From Thermohalobaculum sp963822985 (GTDB taxonomy: Bacteria > Pseudomonadota > Alphaproteobacteria > Rhodobacterales > Rhodobacteraceae): a stretch of 64,000 nt of DNA. The translations under genes were made by a program, and so were the position numbers. Below the pieces are notes generated by a model. The model was not told the origin of the DNA. It searched no databases and saw only the letters and a list, made by a program, of their open reading frames with translations. Each line of letters starts with the position of its first letter. The first letter of the stretch is position 1. Below are positions 60,155-64,000 of this stretch, one piece after another. Location of the stretch: contig CAWGJU010000006.1 in NCBI GenBank assembly GCA_963822985.1, forward strand, positions 1 to 64,000. Direction: 5' to 3'.

Positions 60155-60906
60155 CTACGAGCGCGAGGTAATCGGACGCGTATCCACCCGGATTTCCGCT
60201 GTCGAGGAGAGTGACTTGAGGATCCGCGGATTGTCGCTGTCCTCCATGTTCCGGCGCTTCCGGAAGGCTTCGTCCAGAGTTTGCAGGAAGTCGAGATAGC
60301 GCTGATTGTCGATGGCGCGGCCCGCCGCAAGAACCTCCGGGCCCATATAGGTCGGGCCATGTCCGTAGATCACCTTCTCCAGGCGCGCCCGAGCGGCGCT
60401 TGTTTCTTGCTTCAGGACGTTGAACGCTGACCGGTTCCGCTGTGTCCCGAAAGGGATCGGTTGCGCATACCAGTCGTTGATCGCGAGCAGCGGCGAGACG
60501 TAAGTTCGCTTCAGCCGCTCGACGACGGCCGGGTCAGCCAAGTCCGCGACTCCAGGAACGCGCCCGGGGAAGGGAAAGGTCGGCGGCTCGGGTTCATTTG
60601 GAACGATGGCGTCGTACTTCCCCAAACCCGCAGGCGCCGTGATATTCGGGATGAGGATGGCGAAGCGCAGCACCTCGAACAGCGCCTCCGAGGCGGCGAT
60701 ATGTCCGCCGCGGCGGCGGCCGCCCCGATCCGGCGCTCGGCGCAGGCAGCGTAAATCTGCAATGCTCCGAAGGAGAGGCTCACGACCGCGACCGCGAGTG
60801 CGGCCCATCCGACGGGTGTGATGGCCGCCAGTCCGTTCGCGTCATTGACCCGAGTCGACCCGAGCAGGCTCACCAGCGTGGCCGCAAACGGCACCGAGGA
60901 GGGCAT
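60155..60906 (-). pseudogene. Membrane-anchored protein of unknown function, frameshifted
   Basis: From the ATG at 60906: a membrane helix (AALAVAVVSLSFGALQIYA). A frame change at about 60700 joins AAAADIS to AASEALFEVLRFAILIPNITAPAGLGKYDAIVP. The soluble part continues PFPGRVPGVADLADPAVVERLK, AINDWYAQPIPFGTQRNRSAFNVL, to a stop at 60155. I do not recognise the family. The soluble half is one clean frame of about 180 codons, so it was a real gene. Confidence 0.5.
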
Positions 60907-61190
60907 CACCACCTTCACCGACCGCGGCATCGAAGCCCTGCAGGAATTCCTCGCCGACATCCGAACCTGGGATGGCGGCGTTCGTCAGTTCCCCATCGAC
61001 CAGCAATGCGAGCCCGACATGATCGAACGCATCATGGCCAAAGAGGACAAGCCCTGACGCCCACGGCCTATGCCGGATGCTTACTGATATATGACTGTCC
61101 CCAAGTTGAGCCGGCCACGCGGCCGCGCAGTCAATGATCTCGGGAGGTCCTGCCCTGGGGCGCAGGAGCGGCCCCAGGGCAGGTTTTCGG

Positions 61191-61463
61191 TCAACCGGGA
61201 GTCGGATTGCCGCTCGCCGGCTCGCCCTTCGGAGCGTCGCCGGCCGGGGCCTCCGCCTTTTCATCGGCGTCATCGGTCGGCCCATCGATGCGGATGCTGT
61301 GGTAGCTGCCGCGGATGAACCGCCAATTGGCCAGGATCGACTTCCGCAGTGCCTCGTCGACGGACAGTTAAACTCCTGCCTCGACGAGCGTTCTCATGTC
61401 CCGGATTATCCTCCCCGGGACATCGAGGGTCACACTTTCAGATTTTACTACTTCATCGGCCAT
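61191..61463 (-). pseudogene. Short ribbon-helix-helix-like protein with internal TAA stop
   Basis: The ATG at 61463 opens MADEVVKSESVTLDVPGRII, RDMRTLVEAGV, then TAA (61368-61370), then without frame change LSVDEALRKSILANWRFIRGSYHS, an acidic Ala/Pro tail, and a TGA at 61191-61193. The two halves together look like an RHH/antitoxin-type protein of 90 residues in which a Tyr or similar codon became TAA. The promoter-side neighbour is the exonuclease, divergent. Confidence 0.5.
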
Positions 61464-61740
61464 AACGAACCGCCTCCTCGATAGCAGGTGCCGATCGCAC
61501 CCGGAGGGGAAGTTGGCCAGTCGATAGAGGCACGAAGAAAAAATCGGTGTAAAACAGAGAACCGTAGTTTGGGCCGCGACCCCCGGATCGCGAGGACGAG
61601 GACAACGCACGCAGGCACCACGGACTGCAATGCCGCGGCGCGTCCGGCATCCTGCTGTCGCTTGTCACGGCTCGCGAGCGATGAGTATCCCAGGGGTGCC
61701 GCCGGTCGCACGGCTGAGGAGCGGCAGCGAGTTGCACATC

Positions 61741-62593
61741 ATGGACAGCGAAAACGCAGCACGACCGCTCCTGGTCATCGATGGCGACTCTCTCGCTCAC
61801 CGCGCCTACCACGGCCTGCCGAAGACAATCCGGCGGGTTGGCGACAAGGGCGCCGGGGCCATCTTGGGTTCTCGCCAACTACCTGCTGCGGCTCTATGGC
61901 GAACGACCGAGGGCAGTGGTCGTGGGGTGGGACACGCTTGGTGCCCCGAATTGGCGCGTCCTCGAATTCTCCCAGTATCAGGGGGGGAGAAGTTTCCATG
62001 ACGAGCTTCTCGAACAGCTCGAGGCGCTGCCCGTATTCGTCGAGGCATGCGGGTTCACGGTGGCCAAGGCCCCCGGTTATGAAGCCGACGATTTCCTCGC
62101 GGCCGCCGTTGCGGTCGCGGAACGGCGGGGTTGGACCACTCTGGTCGCGAGCGGCGATAGAGACACGTTCCAGCTCGCTTCGGAGTTCACGACGATCCTC
62201 TATCCTGTGAAGGCAGGTGAGATCGCCCGGATCGGCCCCGAAGAGGTGCGGGATCGCTACGGTGTCGAGCCGGCTCAAGTCCCGGATTTCATCGCTCTTC
62301 GCGGTGACCCATCCGACAGGATTCCAGGTGCTCGCGGCGTTGGAGCTCAGACCGCGGCGAGGCTTCTGAAGCGCTTTGCGAACCTGGAGGAGATGATCGC
62401 CAATGGGCGCTTTACCGCCCAGGCGGAGGATCTGAGGCTATACCGCCGCATCGCCGCCATGGACGCCACGGCGCCGCTCCCTACGATCTCTGATCGAAAA
62501 CCGACGTGGGAAACCGCCGCAGCACTCGCGCGGGAATGGGAGCTGAACGAACTCGCCGAGCGGCTGGCTCGGATGGCGGCGCAGGACGCGTGA
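61741..62593 (+). pseudogene. 5'-3' exonuclease (flap endonuclease), frameshift near 5' end
   Basis: MDSENAARPLLVIDGDSLAHRAYHGLPK begins at 61741. One surplus base at about 61866 (GGTTCTCGCC) shifts it into FANYLLRLYGERPRAVVVGWD. The remainder is a complete exonuclease of the PolA N-terminal/FEN family: EADDFLAAAV, VASGDRDTFQL, IALRGDPSDRIPGARGVGAQTAARLL with the helix-hairpin-helix, to the stop at 62593. Acts on 5' flaps in repair or phage replication. A sequence error would make it intact. Confidence 0.82.
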
Positions 62594-62734
62594 CCTGACG
62601 CGACCGTCGAAGGCATCGCTCGCTGGCGCTCCCTGGGGTGGGCAACAATTAACCTCCCCTATAGACCTACTGACCCTCGACTACGACCACTCCGAGTGCG
62701 CCGAAGTCGGCGCGGGCCACGTCTCCTCGCTGTA

Positions 62735-63254
62735 TGAAGTCCAACCCGGTGCAGGTGCTCGTTGAGCGGGCCCGCCAGACCGGAGCGCGCATCGTCGTTC
62801 CCAGCGGCCCCATCCTCGGGCTCGACGCCGTGCGAGCGATGGCCGAAGGCGAGATTTGCAGCGTCACGCTCGAGACCCGCAAGCCGCCGCGCGGTCTCGC
62901 CGGCGCGCCGCATCTCGTCGAGAACAACATCGACGTCGAGGGGCTGACCGAGCCCAAGCTCGTCTTCAGGGGCACGGCACGCGAGGCGGCGCGCGGCTTC
63001 CCGGCCAACGTCATGTGGCTGCGGCGCTGTCGCTCGCCGGCATAGGCCCGGATCGCACCACGATCGAGATCTGGGCCGACCCGGGCGTCGACCGCAACGT
63101 CCAGTCCGTGCGCGTTTCCTCCGAGTTTGCCCAGGCCGAGATGACGATCCGCAACGTGCCCTCGGCCGAGAACCCGCGCACCGGCCGGATCGTCGCGCCG
63201 AGCATCATCGCCTGCCTGCGCCGCATGACCGCGCCGTTGGTCGCCGGGACCTGA
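62735..63254 (+). pseudogene. nadX: Aspartate dehydrogenase NadX, 5'-truncated and frameshifted
   Basis: NadX oxidises aspartate to iminoaspartate for NAD synthesis. Visible: ARIVVPSGPILGLDAVRAMAEG, VTLETRKPPRGLAGAPHLVENN, EPKLVFRGTAREAARGFPANV; then one missing base at about 63012 leads to VAAALSLAGIGPDRTTIEIWADPG and NPRTGRIVAPSIIACLRRM. The NAD-binding N-terminal 90-100 residues are missing. Upstream on the minus strand (62667-62733) a frame ending RADFGALGVVVVEGQ may be the tail of a FAH/hydratase-type gene that meets it at the joint. Confidence 0.75.
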
Positions 63255-63519
63255 GGACACACCCGCGGGCTCTGCACGTCGGACGCTGCTCACTCGCGCC
63301 GCCACGCGGAAGCTCCGTTCAAGGCTCGACCAGCTCGTCTGGGGATCGGCAGGAGGTTAGGGGGAAGCCGACGTCCGGTGATCAATTCAGGTAGCCTGCC
63401 AGGCTCGCTGCCTCGCCTACTCCACGGAAACCCCTTCATCAATGCCGGCAATCCCGGCAGCGGTGGCAGCGGGCGAGCCCCTTCGCGAGCGCGCTTCAGA
63501 GGGCTCGTGACGACGGCCT
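63255..63519. other. Intergenic; no gene recognised
   Basis: About 265 bases between the nadX remnant and the UPF0149-like stop. Nothing identified. Confidence 0.4.
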
Positions 63520-63993
63520 TCAGTGCATTGTCGGACCGGGCCCGCCAAGGGCTTGCATCCCGGCTCGGCGCGCCCGTGTGCAGTCGAGCGCGATGGTGTG
63601 TATCTCGCGCTCTGTTATCCTTTGAAGCTCACCAAAGTGCTTGAACGTGATCGCCAGCTGCGATGCTTCCGCCGGCTGAATGCCCCTCCGTACCAGGTCG
63701 ACCGTGCCGGCCATCATCGCCCTGATCTCGCTCAGTGCGTCGAGTGCCCTTGATGCTTTCTCGGGCAGGTCGATCTCGCCCGCCCCGTGGAAGAGCCCCT
63801 CGACGAAGCCGTCGATTTCCTGCTGCCGCACCTCTGCCAGTCGCGCGAGCGTCTCTGGCGTCGGATCGCCCTGCACGCGCACCAGGCGGAACGGCTCCGT
63901 CCGCTTCTGATGGCGGGTGAGCGCGTCCCACAGACCGTTCACCAACACGCCGATCAGCGCGTTCGCGTCCTCGATGGAATCGACCGCCGGCAT
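63520..63993 (-). CDS. UPF0149/YecA-like protein, 5' end possibly beyond window
   Basis: At least 157 aa: SIEDANALIGVLVNGLWDALTRHQ, QEIDGFVEGLFHGAGEIDLPEKASRALDAL, MMAGTVDLVRRGIQPAEA, LQRITEREIHTIALDCTRARRAG. The pattern (ANALIG-VL start, central W/F-EGF-G helix) is similar to UPF0149 (YecA) proteins but lacks the C-terminal SEC-C metal motif. Function unknown. The only ATG seen is at 63993, seven bases from the window edge, so the true start could lie outside. Confidence 0.5.
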   Translation of the reverse strand: MPAVDSIEDANALIGVLVNGLWDALTRHQKRTEPFRLVRVQGDPTPETLARLAEVRQQEIDGFVEGLFHGAGEIDLPEKASRALDALSEIRAMMAGTVDLVRRGIQPAEASQLAITFKHFGELQRITEREIHTIALDCTRARRAGMQALGGPGPTMH

Positions 63994-64000
63994 TTCGCCG

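Noticed and set aside
60818..61057. Plus-strand 79-codon frame with GIEALQEFLADIRTWDGG
   Set aside because: It overlaps the start of the opposite-strand membrane protein and has no ribosome site. It could be a fragment but has no recognisable family.

Overview
The window is chromosomal DNA of a GC-rich alphaproteobacterium. Evidence: a 16S-tRNA-Ile-tRNA-Ala-23S-5S-tRNA-fMet operon, a 23S rRNA expanded at helices 9 and 45, a MucR/Ros regulator, a fused Sat-CysC, a class I PHA synthase, and GC-rich codon usage. The 16S V2 region looks more like Rhodospirillales or a related order than classical Rhodobacterales, but I cannot fix the order by eye.

Layout. 1-2735: an IS21-family element inserted in an IS256-type transposase gene. 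2.9-15.2 kb: mostly chromosomal genes, namely a YpfJ-like zinc metallopeptidase, a DedA/YqaA membrane protein, DsbB, two secreted low-complexity PRC-barrel proteins, a Tat-exported MsrB, an outer-membrane-like protein, broken gamma-glutamyltransferase and UvsE genes, Sat-CysC and a family 2 glycosyltransferase. 15.2-21.6 kb: the rRNA operon. 21.5-29.9 kb: nested mobile DNA (a serine recombinase remnant abutting tRNA-fMet, IS5-type, IS21, two inverted copies of a 1444-bp IS, IS630-type). 30.1-41.3 kb: a metabolic and redox region with PhaC, DUF302, a di-heme cytochrome c peroxidase, then a tightly packed minus-strand cluster: Asp-rich exported protein, DUF2271 protein, PepSY/flavodoxin reductase, ApbE, P1B-ATPase, VIT1/CCC1 transporter. 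41.4-57.4 kb: a broken hsdR, then lambda-like head and tail genes still in canonical order on the minus strand but dispersed among ISs, mucR, an SDR gene, tniQ and a serine hydrolase. 57.5-64 kb: a SABATH-type methyltransferase, a cold-shock gene, and several fragmented genes (helicase, flap exonuclease, aspartate dehydrogenase, RHH-like protein), ending in a UPF0149-like gene.

How genes may work together. The 35.1-41.1 kb cluster reads as a flavin-based trans-membrane electron-transfer module. A cytosolic NAD(P)H/FAD/FMN reductase fused to a PepSY membrane domain could pass electrons to a periplasmic DUF2271 protein carrying an ApbE-type flavinylation motif, with two metal transporters attached. 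DsbB and MsrB serve envelope thiol and methionine redox.

Caveats. At least fifteen genes are broken by single-base indels, including genes usually conserved. Some breaks may be assembly errors rather than true pseudogenes. The most unusual signal is a pair of about 40-bp hairpin insertions sharing a 17-bp core, one in each of two unrelated transposition genes, each at an Asp-coding catalytic motif (44820-44860 and 51348-51386).
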